Assembly (NCBI RefSeq): GCF_001598415.1
Contig: NZ_BCYX01000014.1
Coordinates: forward strand, 52,732-116,731
Reading direction: 5' to 3'
DNA length: 64,000 nucleotides
DNA from: Sphingomonas mali NBRC 15500
GTDB lineage: Bacteria; Pseudomonadota; Alphaproteobacteria; Sphingomonadales; Sphingomonadaceae
Under the pieces are notes generated by a model, which was given only the letters and a program-made list of their open reading frames with translations, was not told the DNA's origin and did no database searches. A program made the position numbers and the translations under genes. Position 1 is the first letter of the stretch. Each line of letters begins with the position of its first letter. This document shows, in pieces, positions 20,186 through 28,929 of the stretch.

Positions 20186-21138
20186 GCGGCTTTGCCTATC
20201 ATGTCGATGAGAGCGGCCAAGCGACGCGCTGCGAGATCAAGCAAGCGCTCGACATCGACCACGGTTTCGTCTGGGTCCATCTGACGACCAATAACGAACA
20301 TGCCCAGGCCTGGTTGTCCGACGTCGCCAAGCTCGACGATTACCTGGTCGATGCGCTGACCGCGACCGAGACACGCCCGCGCTGCGAACAGTTCGGCGAA
20401 GGCGCGTTGCTCAACCTGCGCGGGCGGTCGGAGGACGAAATGGTGTCGTCCGATCCGCTCGCCTCGGTCCGCATCTGGGCGATCGCCGGGCGCGTCATCT
20501 CGGTCACGCGCAAGACATTGAACGCGATCAAGCTGGTCGAACAATGCGTCGAGGCCGGCCAGGTCCGTGATCCCGGCGACCTGATCACCGAGTTCGCCAC
20601 GGCGATTACCAGCGACCTCGACCCCGACGTCGCGCAATTGGGCGACGATCTCGACGAGTGCGAGACGTCGCTCGACAATGAGAAAATTTTCGAGCTGCGC
20701 CGCACCGTCACCCGCGTCCGCGTCCAGTCGATCGGCTATCGCCGCTTCCTCGCGCCGCAGCGTACCGCGCTCGAAAAGCTCAGCACGCTTCAGGTCGGCT
20801 GGCTGGGCGACGACGATCGCCTGCACCTGTCGGCGGCCGCCGACCGCGCCGCGCGCATGGCCGAGGAACTGGAGAGCATCCGCGAACGCTCGGCGCTGAC
20901 GCATGAGGCGCTGACCGACCTGCGCGCCGAACAGATCGACCAGCGCGCCTTGATCATCTCGATCGTCGCGATGATCTTCCTGCCGCTGACTTTCCTGACC
21001 GGGCTGTACGGCATGAACGTGCGCGGCCTGTGGCTCGCCGATCGGCCTTGGGCGTTCGACGCGATCGTCGCCATTTGCGTGCTGACCGCGGTGAGCGTGA
21101 CGGCCTATTTCGTCCGGCGGCATTGGTTGCGGGGATAG
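20182..21138 (+). CDS. CorA/ZntB family divalent metal transporter
   Basis: A 318-residue protein with a large cytoplasmic N-terminal domain (FVWVHLTTNN, VDALTATETRPRCE) and a long helix. Two C-terminal membrane helices follow. The selectivity motif GMN is at residues 277-279 in LTGLYGMNVRG, just after TM1. Sequences around it resemble zinc-transporting ZntB slightly more than magnesium CorA. It would form a homopentamer in the inner membrane. The ATG overlaps the preceding TGA. Confidence 0.9.
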   Translation: MSGFAYHVDESGQATRCEIKQALDIDHGFVWVHLTTNNEHAQAWLSDVAKLDDYLVDALTATETRPRCEQFGEGALLNLRGRSEDEMVSSDPLASVRIWAIAGRVISVTRKTLNAIKLVEQCVEAGQVRDPGDLITEFATAITSDLDPDVAQLGDDLDECETSLDNEKIFELRRTVTRVRVQSIGYRRFLAPQRTALEKLSTLQVGWLGDDDRLHLSAAADRAARMAEELESIRERSALTHEALTDLRAEQIDQRALIISIVAMIFLPLTFLTGLYGMNVRGLWLADRPWAFDAIVAICVLTAVSVTAYFVRRHWLRG

Positions 21139-21150
21139 AGCGCGGCGGAG

Positions 21151-22191
21151 ATGGCGATGGTCGCTGAGATGAGAATTCGGCTGGATGAATTCCCGCGCTT
21201 TCGGCTGCTCGACGGACCAACGCCGGTCCAGCGGCTGGTTCGCCTGGAGCAAAGGCTGGGCCCGGCCACCGGCGGCGCCCGCTTATGGGTCAAGCGCGAC
21301 GACGTCATGGGCGTGGGTGGCGGCGGCAACAAGCTCCGCAAGCTCGAATTCCTGATCGGCGAGGCTGTCGCGCAGGGCTGCGACACGTTCATCACCACCG
21401 GCGGCCTGCAATCGAATCACGCACGGCAAAGCGCGGCTGCGGCGGCGCGCGCCGGCCTCGCCTGCGAACTGATGCTGAGCGACGTCGTGCCGCGCCATGA
21501 CCAAGCCTATCGGACGAACGGCAATCTGCTGCTCGACGACCTGTTCGGGGCGACGGTGCATCGGCTGCCGGGCGACGTGAACGCGCTGGACGCCGCACGG
21601 GCGCGCGCCGACGAGATCGGACGCGAGGGGCGCAAGGCCTATGTCGTCGGCAGCGGCGGCTCCTCGCCGCTCGGCTGTCTGGGCTATGCGGTCTGCGCGG
21701 CGGAAATCCTGGAGGAAGAGCAAGTCGCCGGCCGCCGATTCGAGGCGATCGTCGTGCCGAACGGCAGTGCCGGCACCCATGCCGGGCTGGCGGCGGGGCT
21801 GAGCGCCGCTGGCGACGATCCGCGCCGCATCCTGTCCTTCACGGTCCTGGCGCCGCTCGACAAGGCACTCGAAGAGACGCGTCGCCTGGCGTCCCAGGCG
21901 CTCAACTTGATCGCGCCCGACTGCAGCCTGGCCGAGGACGCGATCCGCATCGATGGGTCGCAGCGTGGTGACGCTTATGGCCTGCCGACCGACGCGATGG
22001 TCGACGCGCTGCGGATCATGGCGCGGACCGAGGGCTTGCTGCTCGACCCGGTCTATAGCGGCAAGGCGTTCGCCGGCGTGCTCGCCGGGATGCGGACAGG
22101 CGCGTGGCGGGATCGCGACGTGCTGTTCGTGATGACCGGCGGCGTGCCCGGCCTCTTCGCCTATCGGGATGCCATCGCGAGCGGCGGCTGA
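21151..22191 (+). CDS. PLP-dependent D-cysteine desulfhydrase/ACC-deaminase family protein
   Basis: A 346-residue fold-type II PLP enzyme. The N-terminus LDGPTPVQRLVRLEQRLG and RLWVKRDDVMGVGGGGNKLR are typical, with the Schiff-base Lys at residue 61. TTGGLQSNHARQ is the carboxylate-binding loop, and LLLDPVYSGKAFAG is the C-terminal signature. D-cysteine desulfhydrases yield pyruvate, sulfide and ammonia from D-cysteine; ACC deaminases open aminocyclopropane carboxylate. Which of the two applies cannot be settled here. Starts at 21151, 21157 or 21169 are possible; 21169 is where homology begins. Confidence 0.85.
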   Translation: MAMVAEMRIRLDEFPRFRLLDGPTPVQRLVRLEQRLGPATGGARLWVKRDDVMGVGGGGNKLRKLEFLIGEAVAQGCDTFITTGGLQSNHARQSAAAAARAGLACELMLSDVVPRHDQAYRTNGNLLLDDLFGATVHRLPGDVNALDAARARADEIGREGRKAYVVGSGGSSPLGCLGYAVCAAEILEEEQVAGRRFEAIVVPNGSAGTHAGLAAGLSAAGDDPRRILSFTVLAPLDKALEETRRLASQALNLIAPDCSLAEDAIRIDGSQRGDAYGLPTDAMVDALRIMARTEGLLLDPVYSGKAFAGVLAGMRTGAWRDRDVLFVMTGGVPGLFAYRDAIASGG

Positions 22192-22240
22192 TCCGGTCGC
22201 GCGCCGATGTCGGTTGCGGCGTTGTGGCCAATCCCTGCTT

Positions 22241-22274
22241 CTAACCCTCTCCCGCAAGCGGGAGAGGGGTTAAG
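22241..22274. repeat. Short palindromic repeat, family A
   Basis: CTAACCCTCTCCCGC and its complement flank a 2-nt centre, with TTCT/AGAA extending the dyad. It is a single-hairpin version of the family A element and lies between two convergent genes, so it could terminate both. Confidence 0.75.
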
Positions 22275-22285
22275 AACAGCCTGCT

Positions 22286-22846
22286 CTACGCCCGCAGCCG
22301 CTCGACCTCGTCGTGCAGCGCCTGGAGCGAGACGATCAGCCGTTGGCGATCGGCGCGGATGTCGGCGAGTTCGGCGCGCGCTTCGCCCAATTCCATCGCG
22401 CGCGCGGCGATCCGCGCGTCGAGCGCGGCGTTCGACCGCTTGAGGTCGCTGACGCGCCGGGCGCGCGCAAGCGTGCGCTCGATACGGGCATGCAGCACGT
22501 CGAAATCGAATGGCTTGGCGACATGGTCGTCGGCGCCGGCGGCGAGTGCCTGAACCGCCGCTTCGGGGTCGCTACGGCCGGTGACGACGATCACCGGCAA
22601 ATCGACGGTTTCGGGCCGCGAGCGCAATTCGGCCAGCACCTGGAGCCCGCTCATCCCCGGCATCACCAGGTCGAGCAGGATGAGATCAAAGCCGCGCGCG
22701 GCGATCAGGTCGAGCGCTTCCCCGCCATTGTCTGCGAGCGCGGTCAGATAGCCGAAATGCGTCAGCCGCTTGCCGATGACGTTCAGATTGGTGCGGCTGT
22801 CGTCGACCACCAGGATCGTGCGCATGGGTCGGTGAAGTTCGGCCAT
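22286..22846 (-). CDS. Stand-alone response regulator receiver with coiled-coil tail
   Basis: A 186-residue protein. Residues 9-125 are a receiver domain: acidic pair in ILVVDDSRTN, phospho-acceptor Asp59 in LILLDLVMPG, the Thr in VIVVTGRSD, and the Lys in HVAKPFDFDV. The remaining 60 residues form a charged helix (AARAMELGEARAELADIRAD) likely to be a coiled coil. There is no DNA-binding or enzymatic output domain. It is the last gene of the motility block on this strand, behind fliS, so a role in motility control is likely. Its histidine kinase is not in the window. Confidence 0.88.
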   Translation of the reverse strand: MAELHRPMRTILVVDDSRTNLNVIGKRLTHFGYLTALADNGGEALDLIAARGFDLILLDLVMPGMSGLQVLAELRSRPETVDLPVIVVTGRSDPEAAVQALAAGADDHVAKPFDFDVLHARIERTLARARRVSDLKRSNAALDARIAARAMELGEARAELADIRADRQRLIVSLQALHDEVERLRA

Positions 22847-22905
22847 CGGGTCCTTCCTTTGATCGCGACCCTAAGCTGGCGCCGGTCACGAAAGGGTTAA
22901 CGGCG

Positions 22906-22922
22906 CGGCAACCACGTTGCCG
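22906..22922. promoter_or_regulatory. CGGCAAC-CAC-GTTGCCG inverted repeat upstream of the receiver gene
   Basis: Perfect 7-bp arms with a 3-bp centre lie about 60 bp upstream of the receiver gene start. Similar GGCAA/TTGCC dyads occur between the sigma-54 activator and flagellin genes, so this may be a binding site for the flagellar activator. A second dyad, GTTTCAGC-tttt-GCTGAAAC, is at 22955-22974. Confidence 0.45.
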
Positions 22923-22981
22923 TCGCGAGGTCGTTTGTCGCGGCACCGGCAACCGTTTCAGCTTTTGCTGAAACAAAACAT

Positions 22982-23386
22982 TCAGGCGCGGCGAGCCTGT
23001 GCCCAGGCCTGGGCGATTTCCTCGAGATTGGAGGCGACTTCGAGGAACGGCTGCGCCTCATGCCCCACACTGGCGTCGATGATCGCATTGCGCGCGCCGC
23101 GATAGAGTCGCGCGAGCGTGTGCGAGACTTCGCCACCCTTGTCGAAATCCAAGCCCGCCTCGAGCGCGAACAGGATGGCGGTCGCGCGAGTGATCTTCTC
23201 ACCCTTCAGCGCGTAATTCTGGTTTTCGGTGGCGTGCGCAGCGACACGGAGCGCGCGGACCAATTCCTCGTAGAGCAACTGGACCAGCGCCGGCCCGTCG
23301 GCCTCACCGGTGCGGCCGACCAGGTCGATCTGGCGGTAGGTCGCCTCGGGATCTCCGCGCAGCGCGGTCGCATAGCCGGCCATCAA
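22982..23386 (-). CDS. fliS: Flagellin chaperone FliS
   Basis: A 134-residue all-helical protein of the usual FliS size. The pattern GPALVQLLYEELVRALRVAA with KGEKITRATAILFALEAGLD and the final LEEIAQAWAQA matches the FliS helix bundle. FliS binds the C-terminus of flagellin in the cytoplasm and keeps it unpolymerised until export. It starts at ATGATG, overlapping the fliD stop by 4 bp, so fliD and fliS are translationally coupled. Confidence 0.9.
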   Translation of the reverse strand: MMAGYATALRGDPEATYRQIDLVGRTGEADGPALVQLLYEELVRALRVAAHATENQNYALKGEKITRATAILFALEAGLDFDKGGEVSHTLARLYRGARNAIIDASVGHEAQPFLEVASNLEEIAQAWAQARRA

Positions 23387-24900
23387 TTGCTGCCCTTCGC
23401 CCAGGCGTCGATCTGCGACTTGAGGAATGCCTGGGTCGATTTATAGGCGGCGACCTTGGCGTTCATGCTGGCGAATTGCTGAGTCAGCCGGGTCTTCATC
23501 TGGTCCGATTGGTCGGACAGATCGTCCTTCGCTTTCGACACGTCCGACTGCTGCTGGGTGTAGCGCGTCAGCGAGGCGCCGAGGCCGTATAATGTGCTGG
23601 TCGATGTCAGCGAAATGCCGTTCATCGCCGCGGTGATGCCGTCCGAACTCGAGGTCGAGAACGAGAACATCGCCTCGACCGATGCCGGGTAATTGTTGAG
23701 CGCGTTGGTCACCGTCGCGTCGTCGACCGACAAGGTGCCGTCGCGATTGGTCTTGATGCCGATTTCGCCCAGCGTCGTCGGCGTTCCGGCTGCTGCGCCG
23801 GTAAGCAGGGAGCGCGTCGTCAGCGAGCGCAGCGAATTGATCAGCCCGCGCGCCGCGGTGTCGTTCTTGAGCGGCCCGTTCTGCGGGTCGATCTGGGTGT
23901 TGATGGTGTTCAGCACCTCATTGTAGCTGTCGACGAAGTCGGTGATCGCCTGTTTCAGGCCGTCGGTCGGCGAGCTCGCGGTCAGCGACACCGCAACCGG
24001 GCTGGTGCCGGTCAGCTGCAGCTTCACGCCGTTGATCAGGTCGGTGACCGTGTTCGACGCGCGCTCGACCGAGACGCCATCGACGGTCAGCTTGGCGTTC
24101 TGCGCGACCGACGACATCTTGGTGCCGGTCGCGCCGACGCCGACATTGAACTGCGCGAGATTGCCCGTGGGATCAGTCGTCGCGGCAAGCGTGAACGCCT
24201 GCGTCGTGCCGGTCGCGCCCTTGAGCGAGAGATAGGCCTTGCCGTCGACATCGGTGACGACCGAGGCGGTGACGCCGGCTTTCTTGGCGTTGATCGCGGC
24301 GGCGATGCCGTCGAGGCTCGAATTGGTCAGGTCGATCGTGACCGGCGTGCCCGCACCGGCGGTGAAGCCGGTCATCTGGCTGCCGTCGGCCGAATAGGTC
24401 GCGCTGCCCAATGTCAGCGTCAGCTGGCCCGATCCGATCACCGCGGTGCGGTCGGCGACCGCGACCTGGGTCGTCGCGACTTGCGCGCTGGCAAGCTGGC
24501 TGACGGTGATCGACGCGGTCAGGCCGTTCAGCGCCGCGCCGGTCTGCGCGCTCGCGGTCAGCACGTTGTTGTTCGAGCTTTGCGGCTGCGACTGCAAGGT
24601 GCCGTTGGTGGTCAGCGTCTTCAACGCGCTGGCGAATTGCTGGATCGTGCTCTTGAGCGTCGACACGCCCGAAATCTGCGCGGTCAGTGCGTCGGACTGG
24701 GCGGTCAGCGCATCGGTCTTGGTGGCGAATTGCGCCTGGACCAGCGAGGTGACGAGCGACGCGGTATCGACGCCCGACCCGGTCGACAGCGAATTGAACA
24801 GCGCCTGCGCGGCCGAGCCCATCACGCTCGATGCCGACGGACTCGGCGTCGGGCTGGGTGTCGGGGTCGGGGTGCTCGTGGTCGAGCTGGTCGTCACCAT
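23383..24900 (-). CDS. fliD: Flagellar filament cap protein FliD
   Basis: A 505-residue protein. A Ser/Thr/Pro repeat region (residues 3-25) precedes the FliD N-terminal domain (GSGVDTASLVTSLVQAQFAT) with its heptad-rich D0 helix. The C-terminal FliD domain includes GLINSLRSLTTRSLL and LGEIGIKTNRDGTLSVDDAT. FliD caps the growing filament and guides flagellin folding. The low-complexity N-terminus is unusual for FliD and may be a flexible export signal. A good flagellar-type promoter lies 29-55 bp upstream of the start. fliS overlaps its stop. Confidence 0.94.
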   Translation of the reverse strand: MVTTSSTTSTPTPTPSPTPSPSASSVMGSAAQALFNSLSTGSGVDTASLVTSLVQAQFATKTDALTAQSDALTAQISGVSTLKSTIQQFASALKTLTTNGTLQSQPQSSNNNVLTASAQTGAALNGLTASITVSQLASAQVATTQVAVADRTAVIGSGQLTLTLGSATYSADGSQMTGFTAGAGTPVTIDLTNSSLDGIAAAINAKKAGVTASVVTDVDGKAYLSLKGATGTTQAFTLAATTDPTGNLAQFNVGVGATGTKMSSVAQNAKLTVDGVSVERASNTVTDLINGVKLQLTGTSPVAVSLTASSPTDGLKQAITDFVDSYNEVLNTINTQIDPQNGPLKNDTAARGLINSLRSLTTRSLLTGAAAGTPTTLGEIGIKTNRDGTLSVDDATVTNALNNYPASVEAMFSFSTSSSDGITAAMNGISLTSTSTLYGLGASLTRYTQQQSDVSKAKDDLSDQSDQMKTRLTQQFASMNAKVAAYKSTQAFLKSQIDAWAKGSN

Positions 24901-24928
24901 GATCGTTACTCCGCGCGCGTCAGATCAT

Positions 24929-24955
24929 GGAACGACCGGTCCGAAACAAATTTTA
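24929..24955 (-). promoter_or_regulatory. Candidate sigma-28 promoter of fliD
   Basis: On the minus strand TAAA (24955-24952) and GTCGTTCC (24936-24929) are separated by 15 bp. Enteric sigma-28 promoters read TAAA-N15-GCCGATAA. Near-identical elements precede both flagellin genes. Inferred from the match and position; the fliD start is about 29 bp downstream. Confidence 0.65.
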
Positions 24956-24964
24956 GGACTTTCG

Positions 24965-26092
24965 TCATTGTTTGACGCCGTTTTCGTCGAACCGCGCGGT
25001 GGTTGGCACGTCGATCGCCGGCGGCACCGTCCCGGCACGCTGGTTGAGGCCGAAGACGAAGGCCAGAACGGTGGCGACCGCCGGGTAGAGATCGTCGCGG
25101 ATCTCCTGCCCTTCGCGGCTGGTATAATAGACCGCGCGCGCGAGCATCGGATATTCGAGAATCGGGATTTTCTCGTCCCCGGCGACATCGCGGATGGCCA
25201 GCGCGGTGGTGCCGCGCCCCTTGGCCACCACCACCGGCGCATTGTCGTTGAAGCGGTCATAGCGCAGCGCGACCGAGAAATGCGTCGGGTTGGTCAGAAT
25301 GACGTCGGCAGTGGCGACCGCTTTCCTGACCGACCGCCGGCTCATCTCGCGCTGGCGTTGGCGCAGGTGCTGCTTGGCCTCGGGCGAACCCTCGGTCTCC
25401 TTGTTCTCGTCGCGGACTTCCTGTTTGCTCATCCTGAGCTTGCCCAGCAGCCGAATGATCTGGATCGGCAGATCGACGCCGGCGATCACCACCAGCCCGC
25501 CCGCCATCGTGAACAGGATCCACACGAACGTCCCGCCGAGATTGCCGACCACCCCGGCCACGTCGGACGAGGTCGACAGCCCCAAGGTCGGCTGCGCGGT
25601 CTTCCACATCAACCAGGCGCCGATCGACCCAAGCAAGGCGACCTTGAGCAGCGACTTGCCAAGCTCGATCCAGCCGGTCGGACCGAAAATCCGCTTCAGC
25701 CCCGATGCCGGATTGATCCGCGAGAATTTGGGCTGAAGCAGGCTGCCGTTGAAGCGGAACGAGCCGAGCCCCGCCTGGGAGAGCACTGCCGCGATCATCG
25801 CGATCAGGAACAATCCGCCGACTGTCGGCGCGAAGCCAAGGCCGGCCTGGATCAGCGGCCGCATCGGCGACCAATCCTCGATATCGGCGCGGCCGAAGCG
25901 GAAGCTGGCGGTCATCAGCCCTTCGCACGCCTTGATCATTTGCGGCCCGAGCATCGCGATCCAGCCGCAGCCGGCGAGCACGATCAGCGCGGTGGCGAAT
26001 TCACGCGACTTGAGGACGTCGCCGCGCTCGATCGCGTCCTTGCGACGCTTGGCTGTTGGCGCTTCTGTCTTGTCGCCTTCATATTCCGCCAT
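24965..26092 (-). CDS. flhB: Flagellar export apparatus protein FlhB
   Basis: A 375-residue protein with an N-terminal KTEAPTAKRRKDAIERGDV, four membrane helices, and the cytoplasmic FlhBC domain. The autocleavage motif NPTH is at residues 268-271 (LTNPTHFSVALRYD). After cleavage FlhB switches export from rod/hook to filament substrates, together with FliK, which is also in this cluster. Its start overlaps the fliR stop as TGATG. Confidence 0.95.
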   Translation of the reverse strand: MAEYEGDKTEAPTAKRRKDAIERGDVLKSREFATALIVLAGCGWIAMLGPQMIKACEGLMTASFRFGRADIEDWSPMRPLIQAGLGFAPTVGGLFLIAMIAAVLSQAGLGSFRFNGSLLQPKFSRINPASGLKRIFGPTGWIELGKSLLKVALLGSIGAWLMWKTAQPTLGLSTSSDVAGVVGNLGGTFVWILFTMAGGLVVIAGVDLPIQIIRLLGKLRMSKQEVRDENKETEGSPEAKQHLRQRQREMSRRSVRKAVATADVILTNPTHFSVALRYDRFNDNAPVVVAKGRGTTALAIRDVAGDEKIPILEYPMLARAVYYTSREGQEIRDDLYPAVATVLAFVFGLNQRAGTVPPAIDVPTTARFDENGVKQ

Positions 26093-26865
26093 CAGCCGAA
26101 CACCAGGCTTTGCGAGGCATCGAGCCCTTCCTGGACGATGACGAGCATGTAATCACCCATTGCCGGCATCGCGAGCGCGAGCGCGACCACGCCGACCGCG
26201 AGGCTGGCGGGCAGACCGATCGCGAACAGGTTGAGGCTGGGTGCGGCGCGGCTGACCATGCCGACGATCATGTTGAGGCACAGCAGCAGGAAGCCGACGG
26301 GCAGCGCGAGGAGCAGACCGGCGGCGAAGGTATAGCCACCGAAGAACGCGATGTCCTTGAGCCGGTCCGGCGACAACCAGGCGCCGCCCGGCGGCAGCAC
26401 CGCATAGCTGCGCACCAGCATGTCGACGAGGACGAGATGCCCGTTCACCGACAGGAACAGCAAGGTCATCAGCACGGACAGGAAATTGCCCAAAGCGGGC
26501 GTCGAGCGGCCATTCTGCGGGTCGATCGCCGAAGCGAAGCCGATCCCCATCGAGGTGCCGATCACTTCGCTGGCAACCGCGGGAGCAGCAAACGCGATCT
26601 GCAGGATGAAGCCGATAGCGAGCCCGATCAGGGCTTCGGCAGTAGCGCTCAAGATGGTGGCGATGGAAAAAATATCGGCGGGCGGGACGATCGGATGGAC
26701 CGCCAGCACCAGCACGCCGATCGCGCCCGACAGCGCGACGCGCACGGGCAGTGGCACCGCCACCGCGCCGAACACCGGCGCCGCGACGAACGCCGCGCCG
26801 ATCCGGATCATCACGAAGAGGAGCGCCCAGAGCTGCGCCTCGATGTTCAGGCCGAGGCCGAGCAT
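26092..26865 (-). CDS. fliR: Flagellar export apparatus protein FliR
   Basis: A 257-residue membrane protein with six or more helices and the FliR-type regions GAIGVLVLAVHPIVPP and SEVIGTSMGIGFASAIDPQN. FliR forms the export gate core with FliP and FliQ. It lies upstream of flhB with a 1-bp overlap and is separated from fliQ by a family A repeat of about 100 bp. Confidence 0.94.
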   Translation of the reverse strand: MLGLGLNIEAQLWALLFVMIRIGAAFVAAPVFGAVAVPLPVRVALSGAIGVLVLAVHPIVPPADIFSIATILSATAEALIGLAIGFILQIAFAAPAVASEVIGTSMGIGFASAIDPQNGRSTPALGNFLSVLMTLLFLSVNGHLVLVDMLVRSYAVLPPGGAWLSPDRLKDIAFFGGYTFAAGLLLALPVGFLLLCLNMIVGMVSRAAPSLNLFAIGLPASLAVGVVALALAMPAMGDYMLVIVQEGLDASQSLVFG

Positions 26866-26871
26866 CAGAAG

Positions 26872-26972
26872 CTCCCCTCCCGCACGCGGGAGGGGTTGGG
26901 GGAGGGCGTGTTATCGGACAGCGGGTGGGCGACATGCCCTCCCCTAGCCCCTCCCGCGAGCGGGAGGGGAAT
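26872..26972. repeat. Double palindromic repeat, family A, between fliR and fliQ
   Basis: Two hairpins of the CCCCTCCCGCxxGCGGGAGGGG type face each other across about 25 bp, with matching GGGGGAGGGCGTG / CATGCCCTCCCC flanks. The pair sits within the flagellar operon, so the mRNA would carry a large fold between the fliQ stop and fliR start. Confidence 0.8.
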
Positions 26973-26983
26973 GTCGAAAGTCC

Positions 26984-27253
26984 TCACCGCACCAGATCCG
27001 GAATGCGCTGGAAGATGTCGATCGTGAAGTCGGTCAGCAGGCCCATGATCAGGCTGCCGAAGATCAGCAGCGACAGCCCCACCACCGCCAGCTTGGGGAC
27101 GAAGGTCAGCGTCTGTTCGTTGATCGACGTCGCCGCCTGGACCATGCCCAGGATCAGGCCGGCGAGCAACGCCGGGATCAACACGGGAGCGGCGGCGAGC
27201 GCCAGCACCCACATCGTCTGATCGGCCGCTCCGATGAAATAGTCGGCGTCCAT
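26984..27253 (-). CDS. fliQ: Flagellar export apparatus protein FliQ
   Basis: An 89-residue protein of standard FliQ length with two membrane helices (VLALAAAPVLIPALLAGLIL and VGLSLLIFGSLIMGLL). Between them is the conserved MVQAATSINEQTLTFVPKLA. It belongs to the FliPQR gate helix assembly. Repeat elements flank it on both sides: family A toward fliR, family B-like toward fliP. Confidence 0.95.
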   Translation of the reverse strand: MDADYFIGAADQTMWVLALAAAPVLIPALLAGLILGMVQAATSINEQTLTFVPKLAVVGLSLLIFGSLIMGLLTDFTIDIFQRIPDLVR

Positions 27254-27279
27254 CGTCAGTTGATCCAGTTGGTTTTATC

Positions 27280-27353
27280 GTCACCCCAGCGACAGCTGGG
27301 GTCTTGTGCGGTATTTCCCTCAACGAGATGCCAGCGTTCGCTGGCATGACGGT
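27280..27353. repeat. Diverged palindromic repeat (family B-like) between fliQ and fliP
   Basis: GTCACCCCAGCGACAGCTGG and, 22 bp later, GATGCCAGCGTTCGCTGGCA form two hairpins. The GTCACCCC... / ...GCATGACGG ends match family B, but the stem cores differ (CAGC instead of CCGGACTTG). It lies inside the flagellar operon. Confidence 0.7.
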
Positions 27354-27443
27354 TGGGGGAGAGCCACAGCATCGGCCTGCGGCTCGGCATGGCAGGCGGC
27401 GGCACGCGGAACGGGTTCGGCGCGGGGGGCGGGCAGGCGGGCA

Positions 27444-28289
27444 TCATGTCGCGAAACTCGACGCGAGGCTGCCCATCATCATCGCCCAGCCGTCGACCAG
27501 CACGAACAAGAGCAATTTGAACGGCATCGAGATGATCGTCGGCGACATCATCATCATGCCGAGCGACATGAGCACGGTCGCGACCACCAGGTCGATGACG
27601 ATGAACGGCAGGAAGATCAGGAAGCCGATCTGGAACGCAGTCTTCAATTCGCTGGTGACGAACGCCGGCAGCAGCACCGTATAAGGAATATCGGTCGAGG
27701 CCTTGTACGGGCCCGAATGCGCCATGTCGGCGAACATCTTGAGATCCTTCATCCGGGTCTGCTTGACCATGAAGGCGTGGAGCGGCTGGCCGGCGCGCTG
27801 GATCATGTCGGTCCCGCCGATCTGGCCGGCGGAATAAGGCTGGATCGCCTGGGTGTTCATCTGATTGATCGTCGGCGCCATCACGAACAGCGACAGGAAC
27901 AGCGACAGGCCGATCAGCACCTGGTTGGGCGGCGTCTGCTGCAATCCCAGCGCCTGGCGCAGGATCGACAGCACGATGATGATCCGCGTGAAACTGGTCA
28001 TCATGAGCAGGATCCCGGGCAGGATCGTGAGCAGGCCCATGATGATGAGGACCTGCAGGCTGAGCGACAGCGGCGCCTTGCCCGCGCCATTGGTGGCGGC
28101 AGCGGCGCCCGGCCCGCCAAGCTGGCCCAGCGCGCGGTCGACCGCGTCGCCGATGCCGGGCTTGGCCGCGGCGGCCGGTGCCGAAGAGGCGGTGGTCGTC
28201 GTCGGCGCGGCGGGCGCGCTCTGGGCGAAGGAGGGCATCGCGACGCTCAGCAGGGCGATGAACGCGAGCAGGATCAGCACCAGCTTCAT
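27444..28289 (-). CDS. fliP: Flagellar export apparatus protein FliP
   Basis: A 281-residue protein with a cleavable signal peptide (LILLAFIALLSVAMPSFAQ), an Ala/Thr-rich linker, and the FliP membrane domain. Its signatures are MTSFTRIIIVLSILRQALGL and PFIVIDLVVATVLMSLGMMM. FliP nucleates the export gate. I use the ATG at 28289 because it directly precedes the signal peptide. An alternative GTG at 28379 overlaps the fliO stop (GTGA) and would add 30 residues in front of the signal. Confidence 0.93.
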   Translation of the reverse strand: MKLVLILLAFIALLSVAMPSFAQSAPAAPTTTTASSAPAAAAKPGIGDAVDRALGQLGGPGAAAATNGAGKAPLSLSLQVLIIMGLLTILPGILLMMTSFTRIIIVLSILRQALGLQQTPPNQVLIGLSLFLSLFVMAPTINQMNTQAIQPYSAGQIGGTDMIQRAGQPLHAFMVKQTRMKDLKMFADMAHSGPYKASTDIPYTVLLPAFVTSELKTAFQIGFLIFLPFIVIDLVVATVLMSLGMMMMSPTIISMPFKLLLFVLVDGWAMMMGSLASSFAT

Positions 28290-28375
28290 CAGCTGGACAT
28301 TCTTCGGACGCGGCGCGGCAGAAACCGGCGCGCGGAACAGCGAAGGGCCGTCTTCCTTTAGGCGGCGGATCGTCG

Positions 28376-28639
28376 TCACTTGGGCAGCCCCCCGGCCTTG
28401 TCGATCAGCTGGACCCCGCCGCGACCGACCGACACGAGCAATTTCTGCCCTTCGAACTCGATCACCGCGAGGCGCAGGCCCGGCGACAGCATCATCGTTT
28501 CCTGCACCTTGATCGTGCGGTTGGCCGGCTGGCCCGGCATCCGGCTCTCGAGCCGGCGCCACAGCCACAGACAGCCGACCATCAGGCCGCAGACCAGCGG
28601 CAGCAGCACGAACAGCTTGAGGATATACGTCCAGAGCAT
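28376..28639 (-). CDS. fliO: Flagellar protein FliO
   Basis: An 87-residue protein. One membrane helix (YILKLFVLLPLVCGLMVGC) is followed by a small basic beta domain with IKVQETMMLSPGLRLAVIEF and LVSVGRGGVQLIDKAG, the usual FliO core. FliO assists FliP ring assembly. Its ATG overlaps the fliN stop (ATGA). The ORF is open far upstream in this frame, but the fliN gene occupies that stretch. Confidence 0.85.
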   Translation of the reverse strand: MLWTYILKLFVLLPLVCGLMVGCLWLWRRLESRMPGQPANRTIKVQETMMLSPGLRLAVIEFEGQKLLVSVGRGGVQLIDKAGGLPK

Positions 28640-28929
28640 CAGCCGCGCTTCTCTGGGCTGACCAGCTCGGTAAGGCGGACGCCGAAGCGCTCGCCGACGG
28701 TGACGACCTCGCCACGCCCGATCAGCGTGCCGTTGACGAACACGTCGAGCAGTTCGTTGGCCTGGCGGTCGAGCTCGATCACCGAGCTTTCGCCCAAGGC
28801 GAGCAATTCGCGGAGCGTCAGCCGGGTCTGGCCGATCTCCACCGTGAGCTTGACGTCGACATCCTGCAGCAGCCGGTAATTGGCCGCCATATTGGCGTCG
28901 ACCGGGAAGGTCCCGGACAAATCGGTCAT
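28639..28929 (-). CDS. fliN: Flagellar motor switch protein FliN
   Basis: A 96-residue protein, essentially a bare SpoA domain: VDVKLTVEIGQTRLTLREL, VIELDRQANELLDVFVNGTL and GRGEVVTVGERFGVRLTEL. It lacks the long N-terminal extension seen in enteric FliN. FliN forms the bottom of the C-ring with FliM and helps dock FliH. Its start overlaps the fliM stop (ATGA). Confidence 0.93.
   Translation of the reverse strand: MTDLSGTFPVDANMAANYRLLQDVDVKLTVEIGQTRLTLRELLALGESSVIELDRQANELLDVFVNGTLIGRGEVVTVGERFGVRLTELVSPEKRG

Noticed and set aside
22955..22974. Terminator after fliS (GTTTCAGC-tttt-GCTGAAAC)
   Set aside because: In the fliS direction the T-run lies before the hairpin, not after it, so it cannot be an intrinsic terminator; it is only noted as a dyad.
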